Assembly: GCA_030652215.1 (NCBI GenBank)
Contig: JAUSBC010000029.1
Span: 23,967 to 87,966 of the forward strand
Direction of reading: 5' to 3'
DNA: 64,000 nucleotides
Origin: Sideroxyarcus sp.
Lineage (GTDB): Bacteria > Pseudomonadota > Gammaproteobacteria > Burkholderiales > Gallionellaceae
Shown here one piece after another: positions 31,282 through 40,722 of this stretch; position 1 is the first letter of the stretch, and each line of letters opens with the position of its first letter. The position numbers and the translations under genes were made by a program. Below the pieces are notes generated by a model. It was not told the origin of the DNA and searched no databases. It was given only the letters and a program-made list of their open reading frames with translations.

Positions 31282-31809
31282 TTACGCCACCTCCTTCGCT
31301 GCCCGAGTAAACCATCCGAATGCACCTAATACGGCACCCAAGACAATTAATCCGACTCCATAAGGTAACGTCTCTTGCTTATCGGTGAACTTAAAACCGA
31401 CACCTATAATCAACATCCCAACCGTGATAGATGCGTTTCGCAATAGTTTTGTACGTGACTCAGCGTTAAGTGCAGTCTTCAACTCCGCATTGCTCTCTCT
31501 GAGTCTCGCAATCTCCTGATTTTGAGTTGAAATGAAGGTTTCACGCTCGTTCAATTTGGCGTCCAGACGTCTCTTTTCAAGCATATTTTCTTGAATAATT
31601 CCAACGACTAACGGCGGCATTGCTCCTAGTTGTTGTGGGGTATTTGCAGCTAGGACTTCAAAAGCGTGGGTAATTGGCGAAGTGCTTATACTTCCTGAAG
31701 CGTTGTTCGAAATAACCAAAAGTTCTTGAGTATTCTTCTGGATACCCGAAACACCAGCATCGGAAGGCGCAGGTATTTTGGATGAATTTTCAGAATTGCT
31801 ATCAGTCAT
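31282..31809 (-). CDS. Hypothetical protein with coiled coil and two C-terminal TM helices
   Basis: ORF with predicted coiled coil (NERETFISTQNQEIARLRESNAELKTAL) and two hydrophobic stretches. Confidence 0.6.
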   Translation of the reverse strand: MTDSNSENSSKIPAPSDAGVSGIQKNTQELLVISNNASGSISTSPITHAFEVLAANTPQQLGAMPPLVVGIIQENMLEKRRLDAKLNERETFISTQNQEIARLRESNAELKTALNAESRTKLLRNASITVGMLIIGVGFKFTDKQETLPYGVGLIVLGAVLGAFGWFTRAAKEVA

Positions 31810-31856
31810 ATTTGTTGCGTCCGCTTATTAAGCATTTTCAATGGTAACAGCACGCG

Positions 31857-31920
31857 ACGGGGTCAGGTCCAACATTCTCCCTACCCTGTCCAGTCTAACG
31901 GAAATCGATGGGTCAGACTG
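31857..31920. repeat. GGGGTCAGGTCNAACATTC repeat unit, copy 1
   Basis: cggggtcaggtccaacattc ... gatgggtcagact. Confidence 0.65.
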
Positions 31921-32036
31921 AGCTAGCCCGCCTTTCCCAGACAGTTCAATTCATCACCACGCAGTTTAAATTAAAGGGGCCTCCCATTGGCCGACCTGCG
32001 TCAAGCGAGTAAATGATTCTATGGCACAAAAAGAAA

Positions 32037-32097
32037 CACGGGGTCAGGTCTAACATTCCAACATTTCACCAATACGAAATCGGTGGGCTCAGACCAA
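32037..32097. repeat. GGGGTCAGGTCNAACATTC repeat unit, copy 2
   Basis: cggggtcaggtctaacattccaacattt ... ggctcagacc. Confidence 0.7.
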
Positions 32098-32153
32098 ATT
32101 GATCCGCAGCATACTCATGGAGCGGTCGGCAAACCAGAACACTCAAGTTCTTC

Positions 32154-32714
32154 TCACTTCGCTTTTTCCTCTGGCATTTTTATCTCGCTCGATTCGAGTC
32201 GAATGACGCCATCGGATGCAAGTTGCTCCAGAACGCTCTTGGCAAACTTGTCCGCCGCCTTCTCCAAGGTGCCCATGCCCGCATTTGGATCGAAGAAATG
32301 AATATCCCCCCACCAGATCATTTTTGATCCCAGTGTCTTGTCATATAGTTGTGCTCGCATATCCAGACTGACTCGGCTTCCACCATATGAGGAGTATGAA
32401 GCATGGGATGGAGTAATGAAGAGTTCATACCGAGATGCTGCATTTCCAGTTGTTACTTCAATGCCATTTAATGCAAACACGGCTGGCAACCGCGTTTGCA
32501 GAAACGTGCTCAACTCGTTAAGTGTGTCATTGATGCCACGCTGCGCTGACTTGTTTTGAACGTTGAATTGCCCTGATTTGTATACCCAGTTCAGTTGTTT
32601 GATCGGCGACTCAGGCAGTGCCACTTTATGCCCGATCGTGGTTGTACGTGCGCAGCCCACAACTGCGATAGATACAAAAAGTAACAACGCTGCCTTGAAA
32701 ATCACTCTAAACAT
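32154..32714 (-). CDS. Hypothetical lipoprotein
   Basis: Lipobox VVGCA. Confidence 0.65.
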   Translation of the reverse strand: MFRVIFKAALLLFVSIAVVGCARTTTIGHKVALPESPIKQLNWVYKSGQFNVQNKSAQRGINDTLNELSTFLQTRLPAVFALNGIEVTTGNAASRYELFITPSHASYSSYGGSRVSLDMRAQLYDKTLGSKMIWWGDIHFFDPNAGMGTLEKAADKFAKSVLEQLASDGVIRLESSEIKMPEEKAK

Positions 32715-32816
32715 AGTTACCTCATAGTCAAAAAAACGGAATTACAGGGGGCAGATTCGCAATACTTTTAACTCACCCGACCATCCAACGGGAAGCGTCA
32801 CGAGGTTATAACAAAC

Positions 32817-32872
32817 ACGGGGTCAGGTCGAACATTCCAACATTGAGACCTCAGGGTCAGACTCCATCGGTT
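32817..32872. repeat. GGGGTCAGGTCNAACATTC repeat unit, copy 3
   Basis: cggggtcaggtcgaacattccaacattgag ... gggtcagact. Confidence 0.7.
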
Positions 32873-32876
32873 CCTC

Positions 32877-33173
32877 CTAAGAAAAGTATTCTGCATCAAT
32901 ATCCCTTGCATGGTGCAACACACGAACAACCAGCAATCCATTGTCATCAGGCAAATAGAAGATAAGGTATGGCGTGCGGGTCGGCAAGCTGCGCAAACCT
33001 TCGGCCAGTTCCGGGCGCTCTCTGCCCATCTCTGGCTGTGTGCACAAGAGCGTGGCTGTTGCCTGGATGACATCCAGTACTTCATCAGCTGCTGTGAGAT
33101 TTTCTTCCGCGATTGTCACCCACAATTCCAGCAGGTCTGTTTCTGCTGATTGGGTAAAGCGGATGGGAGGCAT
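32877..33173 (-). CDS. parE: ParE/RelE-family toxin
   Basis: Short basic protein with TPYLIFYLPDDNGLLVVRVLHHARD; overlaps ParD stop. Confidence 0.85.
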   Translation of the reverse strand: MPPIRFTQSAETDLLELWVTIAEENLTAADEVLDVIQATATLLCTQPEMGRERPELAEGLRSLPTRTPYLIFYLPDDNGLLVVRVLHHARDIDAEYFS

Positions 33174-33445
33174 CAGGCGGCCTTGCGGTCTTTGAGCAAT
33201 TGACGGCCTTGTTGTTTCAGACTTGCGAAATCGATTTCTTTGGTACGTCCATTCTTGGCATCGCTCAAACCCTTGGCTATATCCTGGCGCAGGCTGTCAA
33301 GTTTTGCAGTTTTGACATCTTCATATGCTTCGAACAAGTTCAACGCTTCACGGATCACTTCGCTTGCCGAGCCATAATTGCCCGACTCAACGCGCTGGCG
33401 GATTCGTTCTTCCAGTTCGGGTGGCAAAGTTACGGTCATGGACAT
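33173..33445 (-). CDS. parD: ParD-family antitoxin
   Basis: MTVTLPPELEERIRQRVESGNYGSASEVIREALNLFE. Confidence 0.88.
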   Translation of the reverse strand: MSMTVTLPPELEERIRQRVESGNYGSASEVIREALNLFEAYEDVKTAKLDSLRQDIAKGLSDAKNGRTKEIDFASLKQQGRQLLKDRKAA

Positions 33446-33522
33446 GGCAGTTCTCCTGATGATTGCAGGCCGAAGTATGGCAGTTTACGGCATGAATTTC
33501 CATTGCCTGGCACGCGGGGCCA

Positions 33523-33765
33523 TTACTTGCCCTGCTCGAACATGCCGACTATTTCAGCCGCATTCAAGTTATCGAAGTTTGAAGGAAAAGTGAAACGCTT
33601 CTTGCCCAGCCCCAGATTGCGGGGTTTAGACGCGGCAGACACCAAAGGCACCAAGCGCGCCACCGGCTTACCGGCACGTGCGATCACGATCTCCTCGCCC
33701 GCCTCTGCCTGCGCAACGATACGCGAGAACTGGGTCTTGGCTTCATGGATACTGACGATTCGCAT
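33523..33765 (-). CDS. Phd/YefM-family antitoxin
   Basis: MRIVSIHEAKTQFSRIVAQAEAGEEIVIARAGKPVARLVPL. Confidence 0.85.
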   Translation of the reverse strand: MRIVSIHEAKTQFSRIVAQAEAGEEIVIARAGKPVARLVPLVSAASKPRNLGLGKKRFTFPSNFDNLNAAEIVGMFEQGK

Positions 33766-33776
33766 GACATACCTCG

Positions 33777-33807
33777 TATGGACCAAGTGAACTAACGTTA
33801 GTCCATA
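33777..33807. promoter_or_regulatory. Dyad upstream of the Phd antitoxin, candidate autoregulatory operator
   Basis: TATGGAC-N17-GTCCATA enclosing the perfect palindrome CTAACGTTAG. Confidence 0.45.
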
Positions 33808-34005
33808 TCATGCGATCCAGCAAGTGAAGTCAAAGTGTGCCGGATCAATAGCTCTTGGCGGGAGGCGTCCAATCGGGCGGGTACACGTTGACGGTCATGT
33901 CGGTGTAAACGCAGGTTGCTTGGCGCTGACACTGAAAACCAAGCTCCTCGGCTTTCATTCGCTACCGGCCGAGTAGTTCAATTCCCTGTTTTAGATAGAT
34001 TCGCG

Positions 34006-34968
34006 CTACACCTTTTCCTCAAATACATGCTTGTCCGAAATAAAGGCGACTTCAACACAGCCCGGGCCGGCATGTACGCTGCCGGAGATGCTCATGGGAG
34101 AGATATGAATCGTGTAGCGGGCTTTTGTTACTGCTTCCCTGAAACGATTGAAGCCGGGAAACTGCAGCAAGCGGGCCGGATCGCCGCCGAACGCAACGCA
34201 AATCTCCGTGGACATCAATCCCTGTTCCACAGCGCGGGTGGCATTGGTAAACATGGTTTCGACAGCGGATTCAAAGCCGCGCATCTTGGCAACCGGTTTG
34301 GTCTCGTCATTGTGGCCGAGCAGGATGGGTTTGATGTCGAGCATTGATCCGAGCCGGAAACCCAGCCAGCTGATGCTTTTATCTCCGCGTTGCGAAGCTC
34401 GCTTGTATACGTGTTCCAGGTCGGGCGGAACCAGGTAACAGTATGTGTGCGGCACCACTTCGCGGATGCGCGAGTTGATATCCGACGGGGTGGCGTCGGT
34501 CTTGATCATGCGAGCCACCTCGGCTGCAATTACGCCAGTTCCCGCAAAGACGTTCGCGCTATTGATGACGGCCAGCGTAAAGTGGCTGTCGAGCCCCGCG
34601 CTGCGCCGGATCGGCTTGTATTTGGTAAGGATGCCACGCGACGCTTGCATCGCGTGATCGTAGATTTCGCTGCGCGCATGCGACGCCATGATGCAGAACA
34701 CATGGTCGTATTTGCAGACCAGCTTTTCTAGAAAAAGAGTTTCAATCTTGTCGCTCGTATACGGACGCGACGTGACCGGAATATCGCTTTTCTCTTCCAT
34801 CCGCTCAAATGTGTCCGCGTGGAACTGGAGGGTTTGCTTGTCATCCTTGAGATCGTCAAACGACTGGTCGCCGACCGTAATCACAGTCGGCATCAATTCC
34901 ACGTCGCCATTCTTGAAAAAGCTGTGCGGCAAATCACAGCTTGAGTCAACTACCAATCCTATCTTCAT
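34006..34968 (-). CDS. DegV family protein
   Basis: VVDSSCDLP start, overall DegV-like fold pattern and length. Confidence 0.85.
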   Translation of the reverse strand: MKIGLVVDSSCDLPHSFFKNGDVELMPTVITVGDQSFDDLKDDKQTLQFHADTFERMEEKSDIPVTSRPYTSDKIETLFLEKLVCKYDHVFCIMASHARSEIYDHAMQASRGILTKYKPIRRSAGLDSHFTLAVINSANVFAGTGVIAAEVARMIKTDATPSDINSRIREVVPHTYCYLVPPDLEHVYKRASQRGDKSISWLGFRLGSMLDIKPILLGHNDETKPVAKMRGFESAVETMFTNATRAVEQGLMSTEICVAFGGDPARLLQFPGFNRFREAVTKARYTIHISPMSISGSVHAGPGCVEVAFISDKHVFEEKV

Positions 34969-35155
34969 GCTTTCTCTCCCTTGCTATTATTTTTTTCCAT
35001 GGGTAAGCCCTGAACAGGGCCTCTGCTCGTGGTGGATGCAACTATGAATGGAGGACGTTCCGAAATCAACATGGGATTTGAAAAACAGGACTCATATGCA
35101 ACTGCCCTACCCCCTTTTCCATTTTGCCATGGAGACAGTGAGGTTGGTTTCAGGG

Positions 35156-35491
35156 TTATAAATTAGTGCCCCAAGAGAATGCCCATAGCATTATTGAAAG
35201 AAGCGAAAGACCCAGTGCAAGTAGTACAAGCCGCCTGTTTGTTCTATTTTCCTTCTCCATCTTGGCAGCCCCGGAGTCAATGTCATTGATGATCTGCTGC
35301 AATTGTGTCGCCAGCACTTTCAAAGCCTCGGCGTTGTGGGTAACAGCATCTTGAAGTTCGGCTATTTGGTTGCGGGTTGTTTCTTCCGTTACTGTCTTGT
35401 CTGCCTTCTTTGTGAAAGCGGGAATAGCCGCCGTTACAATTTGCGCCAAGTAGGGAAGAAATATTTTTGCTGCGGGGAGCCACGCTACCAT
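35156..35491 (-). CDS. Small hypothetical membrane protein with coiled coil
   Basis: C-terminal TM RRLVLLALGLSLLSIMLWAFSWG. Confidence 0.55.
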   Translation of the reverse strand: MVAWLPAAKIFLPYLAQIVTAAIPAFTKKADKTVTEETTRNQIAELQDAVTHNAEALKVLATQLQQIINDIDSGAAKMEKENRTNRRLVLLALGLSLLSIMLWAFSWGTNL

Positions 35492-35572
35492 GATGCACCT
35501 CTTGCAGTGATAACACGCTGAATTTAAGTGGCCGACACAGAATACTGCGCCGCCACATTACCCTCAATTGCA

Positions 35573-35604
35573 CCGAAGCCTGGCAGCAAAGCCCCGCCTC
35601 GCCC
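35573..35604 (-). repeat. Dispersed TTTGCTGCTAGGCTTC repeat, copy H (partial)
   Basis: gaagcctggcagcaaagccccgcctcg directly after a stop codon. Confidence 0.55.
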
Positions 35605-35606
35605 GA

Positions 35607-36028
35607 TCACTTCGCCCACACTACGGCATCGTCAATCGAGTAAGGCGAGCAGCCTGCAGGCAACGAAGCCAATTGCTTCTGTACATAGCTGGCCTGACCA
35701 TAAAAGCTCATCGCTCTCTTATCGGCACAAATGATGAATGCCTTGGGGTTGGCTCGGGACAGATGTCTTTCATAGCCCTGCCGCTGCTTTTCGGTGATGG
35801 GCGGGTACGCTTTGCCGGCACCCCCACTAGTTTCTGGTGGGGTTACATTTGATGGGACTTTGCTTATTGGATCGCCGGAAGCAGGTATCACTTTGACTGG
35901 GCCGGCTGAAGCACCATCCGGACAAGGCTTTTCGGAATAGGCAAAACCATTTGGAGTCTTGCATTTGAATACACCTGCCTGCGTTGATGTAGTCAGCAGC
36001 AACATCACCAGCAAAGTTACTAGTTTCA
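35607..36028 (-). CDS. Secreted DUF4124-like protein
   Basis: MKLVTLLVMLLLTTSTQAGVFKCKTPNGFAYSEKPC. Confidence 0.6.
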
Positions 36029-36124
36029 TTATTCCCCCTTGCGGTTCGGAATGTCGGTGTCGGATTGTGAATTGACGGGTCGGGTTCGAAATACTTTTCG
36101 CCCGACCACCACCAACCGCACTCT

Positions 36125-38068
36125 TTACGGCGCAGCCATGACGATCACCCGCTCTGTTCCTGCGATGATCAGACTTCCGCCGTCCGGACTGATCGCCATC
36201 AAGATCCCGTCTCCTGGAGCGTCCGGAACCGCGGTGCCCGTGCCGACCTCGGCGAATACGCCACCGATGGCACTCGTGAGATCGTATTTGTGTACCACCC
36301 CTGTGTTCTTGATATAGATATAGGCGTTTGCGCCTTCGGGCGAGATGATCACGACGTCGCTGTCGTTCCATGAGGGCAGCAACGTTCCCAGGGCGCTGAA
36401 CGAATCATCGTAGACCACGTTATCGATGATCGAGCGCGAACCATTTCGACTGACGGACACCGATGACAATCGGCCGTAGATGTTCAGCGTTTGCAAGGCC
36501 GTTGCGACAAAAGTGCTGTCACTGGATCTGTAGTAATACCAATAGTTGGGAGCAGACGACAGGGGCAGGGGCATGATCAGTATTCTGCTTCCATCGGCCG
36601 ACCTGGCGATGGTGTGCCGGTTAATCGGATTGATGAATCCAGCCGGCGTGCTGGTCTTGAAGAACGCCCGGTTCAATACATCGTATCGGTAATATCCTTC
36701 CCACCCATCCTGGTTGGTCGCGTTACCTATGATGCTGCCATCATTGGCCATCGAGATGGAACTCAGTGTTGGGATACCCAGGTCCGGCACCGCCGATATA
36801 TTGGCCGTCGTGGTGAAGGTCGCAGTACTGATGTGCCCCATCTGATAGTAGTTGGCTTTCACGATCTCCGTTCCGTCCGGGGACAGGGCGATGCCCGTAT
36901 TCAGGTTCAAGGACCCACCGAATGAGATCGGCGTATCGCTCGTCCACGAGCCGGCGCTGAATCGATAACGTTCGATTCGATCGGTACCGCCCATCCAGTC
37001 GACATCGAGAAGATATACCGCCTTTCTTTCCGCGTCATAGATCAGGTTATGGAGCGCTTTTGCATTCGCGGTTCGATTAATGGCCGCATATGAGAACGCG
37101 GGTGCGTCCACGACCACCAGATTGGCTCGGGTTGGAAGTGTGTCGACCGTGACCGGATATGTGCCTGCGGCAAGTGCCGGATAGGTCGCGTGAACTTCCG
37201 AGTCGTTGACGACGGAGAAGGCGGACGCTGGTGTCGCACCAAATTGCACTTGGGTCGCACCGGTGAATCCCCAGCCGCGAATGATCACGTCATTCGAGAC
37301 ATTGGTTGTCCCGACGTAGGGAGAAACGAAGGTGACTCCCGATGAGCTCACATTGAGCGCCACGGGCACGACCTGCGTTGAGCCGTTAGTCGAGTTGAAA
37401 GTGACGTGAGCCCTGTAGATGCCTGCCGGCATGGAGCTTGCGTTGAATGCGACCGTTGCCGGCAACGACGCGCCGGAAGCCGGCACACTGAGCCAACCTG
37501 AGGTGCCGCTGTCGTAGGTGATGGAGCTCGTCCATGCCTGAGAACCCGAGGCCGCGGTGAGCGTGACGTTCTTGGCACTTGGTGTCTGGCCCTCCCCGAC
37601 AGAGAAGTCCACCGCCGCAGGAGCTGCAGTTATGCCCGCTACCGTATAAGTGACGTTGATGGTCTGTGGGCTGCCTGTTATCTGGCTGGTGCAATTGACG
37701 TCAGTGCATCCTTCTACGGTAACAGTGCCGGTATATGTTCCGACTCCCAATGTGCTCGGTGCCCGGACGCTGATACTTGCCTCCCCGGTCGTATCGCCCG
37801 TGATGGTGAAATTCGTCGACTCTATCGCCGCACCGCTACCGAAAACCGACATATAGACCACCCCGCTGCCGCCAGACAGTGAGGCCACTACGGTTTGAGG
37901 CGCTGGCGTCGATGAATAAGTGTTGGACGCTGAAAAAGTGAGATTGTTAGTGGAAACACTGAGAACGGCTCCGCCGGCACCACCATCTCCTCCTCCGCCG
38001 CCGCAGGCGGAAAGGGCGAACAGAATAACGAACGCGAACAAGCGCGCCACTTTGGTGACGATGTACAT
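36125..38068 (-). CDS. Lipoprotein with BACON/Ig-like and IPT/TIG domains
   Basis: Lipobox LSACGGGG; repeated Ig-like strands. Confidence 0.65.
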   Translation of the reverse strand: MYIVTKVARLFAFVILFALSACGGGGGDGGAGGAVLSVSTNNLTFSASNTYSSTPAPQTVVASLSGGSGVVYMSVFGSGAAIESTNFTITGDTTGEASISVRAPSTLGVGTYTGTVTVEGCTDVNCTSQITGSPQTINVTYTVAGITAAPAAVDFSVGEGQTPSAKNVTLTAASGSQAWTSSITYDSGTSGWLSVPASGASLPATVAFNASSMPAGIYRAHVTFNSTNGSTQVVPVALNVSSSGVTFVSPYVGTTNVSNDVIIRGWGFTGATQVQFGATPASAFSVVNDSEVHATYPALAAGTYPVTVDTLPTRANLVVVDAPAFSYAAINRTANAKALHNLIYDAERKAVYLLDVDWMGGTDRIERYRFSAGSWTSDTPISFGGSLNLNTGIALSPDGTEIVKANYYQMGHISTATFTTTANISAVPDLGIPTLSSISMANDGSIIGNATNQDGWEGYYRYDVLNRAFFKTSTPAGFINPINRHTIARSADGSRILIMPLPLSSAPNYWYYYRSSDSTFVATALQTLNIYGRLSSVSVSRNGSRSIIDNVVYDDSFSALGTLLPSWNDSDVVIISPEGANAYIYIKNTGVVHKYDLTSAIGGVFAEVGTGTAVPDAPGDGILMAISPDGGSLIIAGTERVIVMAAP

Positions 38069-38169
38069 ATGTGCTTCTCCAATGTTGTTTTGAAACGAAT
38101 TTTTCAGCCTTTGCGGTTCTATGGGTCAGTCATGCGAACACATAATAACATTATGTCATTCACGGGCAT

Positions 38170-38346
38170 TTTGGCGCTCATGTCGGCCTTGACCCAGCCG
38201 GGTTAAGGCCACAGATGTGCTGCACGTTTGATTCAGTCCACGGCCATGGCGGCATCGTTGCCGACCGCCGCCGCCGTGTCGGCTATCCGCCTGTCTGGCT
38301 GTGATGGTGACGTAAGTTCGAGTCTGCGTGATCTGTTGATACGAAG
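38170..38346 (-). pseudogene. Decayed partial copy of the adjacent SDR gene
   Basis: atgtcggccttgacccagccggg and ctggctgtgatggtgacg...gatctgtt match 38539-38575 and 38690-38757. Confidence 0.75.
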
Positions 38347-38393
38347 CCTAGCAGCAATGCCCCTTCTCGCCTAAATGCCAAAAGATATAGACC
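38343..38393 (-). repeat. Dispersed repeat, copy B
   Basis: gaagcctagcagcaatgccccttctcgcctaaatgccaaaagatatagacc. Confidence 0.75.
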
Positions 38394-38412
38394 ACCCCAT
38401 AGGCCGAAAGCA

Positions 38413-39111
38413 TCACCAGGGGATCACCAGCCCGTCATTGCCGATGAACTTGCCCGTGTCCGCCAGGCTGAGGCTATCGATGACCTTGCGCATGTCGGCC
38501 ACGCTCTGTTCGACCGGGATCATGGCGTTGGGGCCGCCCATGTCGGTCTTGACCCAGCCGGGGTTGAAGGCCACCGAGGTGATGCCCTTGTCTTTCAGAT
38601 CGACGGCCAGGCTTTTCACCACCATGTTGGCTGCCGCTTTGCTGCTGCGATACAGGTAGCTCCCGCCGCTGCCGTTGTCGGCCATGCTGCCCATCTGGCT
38701 GGTGATGGTGACGATGAGTTTGAGTTTGCTGCGCGCGATCTGTTCGACGAAAGCTTCGACCAATTTGAGCGGGGCCATGGTGTTGATCTTGAATGCGGCC
38801 ATCCATTCCGCATAGTCAGTTTGACCAAAGCCGCGTTTGTCCGCATCCGGATAGACGCCTGCGTTGTTGATGAGCATATCTATCGCCACGTCGGACAGCT
38901 TGCGCGCAAGTTGCTCGATCTGAGAATGGTTGGTGATGTCGAGGGCATGGAGTTGGATGTGGTCGGGATAGCGGGCCGCCAATTGCTTGAGCGCATCCGC
39001 CTTGTCTGGATCGCGACAACAAGCCAGCACGCGCCAGCCAGCGGCCGCATATTGTTTGCAGAATTCCAGCCCGATGCCGCGGTTGGCGCCAGTGATCAAT
39101 AGTGTTTGCAT
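38413..39111 (-). CDS. Short-chain dehydrogenase/reductase
   Basis: LLITGANRGIGLEFC, NNAG, YRSSKAA. Confidence 0.9.
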   Translation of the reverse strand: MQTLLITGANRGIGLEFCKQYAAAGWRVLACCRDPDKADALKQLAARYPDHIQLHALDITNHSQIEQLARKLSDVAIDMLINNAGVYPDADKRGFGQTDYAEWMAAFKINTMAPLKLVEAFVEQIARSKLKLIVTITSQMGSMADNGSGGSYLYRSSKAAANMVVKSLAVDLKDKGITSVAFNPGWVKTDMGGPNAMIPVEQSVADMRKVIDSLSLADTGKFIGNDGLVIPW

Positions 39112-39291
39112 GATTGGCCTCCTATTTATTGCCGTTTGGTAAATTTGGCTTCGCAAGGCCGGAGTTTCGTGCGCGTTGCCTGGCCTGTTGTTCCCGAAAA
39201 TTTGCCTTTCATCGGTTCCGCTTCTGCTGTGAGGAGCTTGGTATTGACCGGCTTCAATGCCAAAAGACCTGGTAAGCAGACAACTCTCGCG

Positions 39292-39732
39292 CTATTTTTT
39301 TACAACAGCGCTTTCAACTGCAGATTTGTCCATGGACAGCCTGCAATTTGCCACGACGTTATTATTTACCGTGGCGATTGTGTTTTCGACTACGGTGTAG
39401 CGCGCATCATTGCCGGCCAGCTTGAACAGTTTTTCCGCCGCCTCGCTCACACAATTCTGCTTGATTTCAGCGATGGACTGGTTCTCTTGCCCGATGTACG
39501 CGTTCGTGATGTATTCACTCGGATTCGCAGCCGGTATTGCCGTTTCCTGGGGCGGCTTGGCGGATTCCTGAATCGCAGGCTCTTGGGCTCCCGGTTCTTT
39601 GCTGTCTTTCTTCCCGACAATAGCGCCGTAGGCATCCTTGCCGAGTTTTGCAGTGTCGGAAACCAGTCCGGGAAATTCCAGATTCACGCAACCGGAGACT
39701 ATTAGCGGCAGAACCAGATAAGAGAGTTTCAT
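39292..39732 (-). CDS. Hypothetical lipoprotein
   Basis: MKLSYLVLPLIVSGCVNLEF lipobox. Confidence 0.6.
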   Translation of the reverse strand: MKLSYLVLPLIVSGCVNLEFPGLVSDTAKLGKDAYGAIVGKKDSKEPGAQEPAIQESAKPPQETAIPAANPSEYITNAYIGQENQSIAEIKQNCVSEAAEKLFKLAGNDARYTVVENTIATVNNNVVANCRLSMDKSAVESAVVKK

Positions 39733-39864
39733 ACAATTCCTGTGGTTGGATAAGTTAAGCGGCTGGTTCGCAATTCATTTTGCGCCAGCTCCGGCAATTG
39801 CCGCGCGGAAGAGTAGCAGCAAATACCATTTCGCTTCAAATGTTAATTTGAGTGATATGTTGCA

Positions 39865-40416
39865 CTACTTCTGCTTCCTCCAATCCCAAGGCGGCACAGG
39901 TTCAGCATCGCCCCAAAGCCCGCGCTGCCCTGCTCTCGCCCGCTCTTCTGCCAAGGCGTAGGTCTCGCGATCTGCTACGGGTTGTTCCCTTGCATACTTT
40001 TTGTAGTGCCAACCCATGCCCGCTTTGATCTGTTCGAGATTGGCATCGACGCCGTTGACGAGGATTTTGCCGACAGTGCGGCCGTACCTGTCCTTCTTGG
40101 AATATTCGACGATGACGGTCTTGCCGTAGACGAGGTCGGACAGGTTCGATTTGGATCGCGCACCGAAGGCTTGCTTCTTCTCGGGAGCGTCTATGCCCAT
40201 CAGGCGGATTTTCCATTCGGTGCGCGAGGCATCCAGCACTTTGACGGTGTCGCCATCGGTGACGGCAACAACGCGGCCTTGCAGGGTGTCTGCGCCGGAC
40301 GGCGCGGCGAACAGGAGCGCGGCGAGTAGCGGTGTTAAGCGGGTACAGCGGGCAACCTTATTCCAAACATTCCACGAACAGCCCGCAGGGGCTGTCCCGA
40401 TATTCCGATCTTCCAC
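39865..40416 (-). CDS. Thermonuclease-family (SNase-like) protein
   Basis: VVAVTDGDTVKVLD, RLMGIDAPEKKQAFG; true start uncertain. Confidence 0.88.
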   Translation of the reverse strand: MEDRNIGTAPAGCSWNVWNKVARCTRLTPLLAALLFAAPSGADTLQGRVVAVTDGDTVKVLDASRTEWKIRLMGIDAPEKKQAFGARSKSNLSDLVYGKTVIVEYSKKDRYGRTVGKILVNGVDANLEQIKAGMGWHYKKYAREQPVADRETYALAEERARAGQRGLWGDAEPVPPWDWRKQK

Positions 40417-40508
40417 ACCTCATCTCCACGGTGAAACCAAGGTGTCGAGTTCGAAATATTCTTCTGCCTCCCTCGTGCAACCCAGCTTGTTATAACAACT
40501 TGTACGGC

Positions 40509-40559
40509 GGAGATTAGCAGTAATGGAGCGCCTGAGCTATTGGGCTGCAGGCATTAACC
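40509..40559 (-). repeat. Dispersed repeat, copy G
   Basis: gagattagcagtaatggagcgcctgagctattgggctg. Confidence 0.55.
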
Positions 40560-40722
40560 TTGCTACTTGTGCTGGAAAGCGATGCGGACCTGAATGGGCG
40601 GCTCTATATCGTTTGCGAAGATAGTTTAAATGTCGTGGGCGCAGCCGAGGTTTGATTTGACTTGCGCGGTTGTATTTCCTATTCTCGGCCGATGTGCATT
40701 GAACTCGCGTATTAACTTCCCC

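Noticed and set aside
33845-33958. 37-codon minus-strand ORF MKAEELGFQCQRQATCVYTDMTVNVYPPDWTPPAKSY
   Set aside because: Looks protein-like and may be a gene remnant, but too short to support a call.
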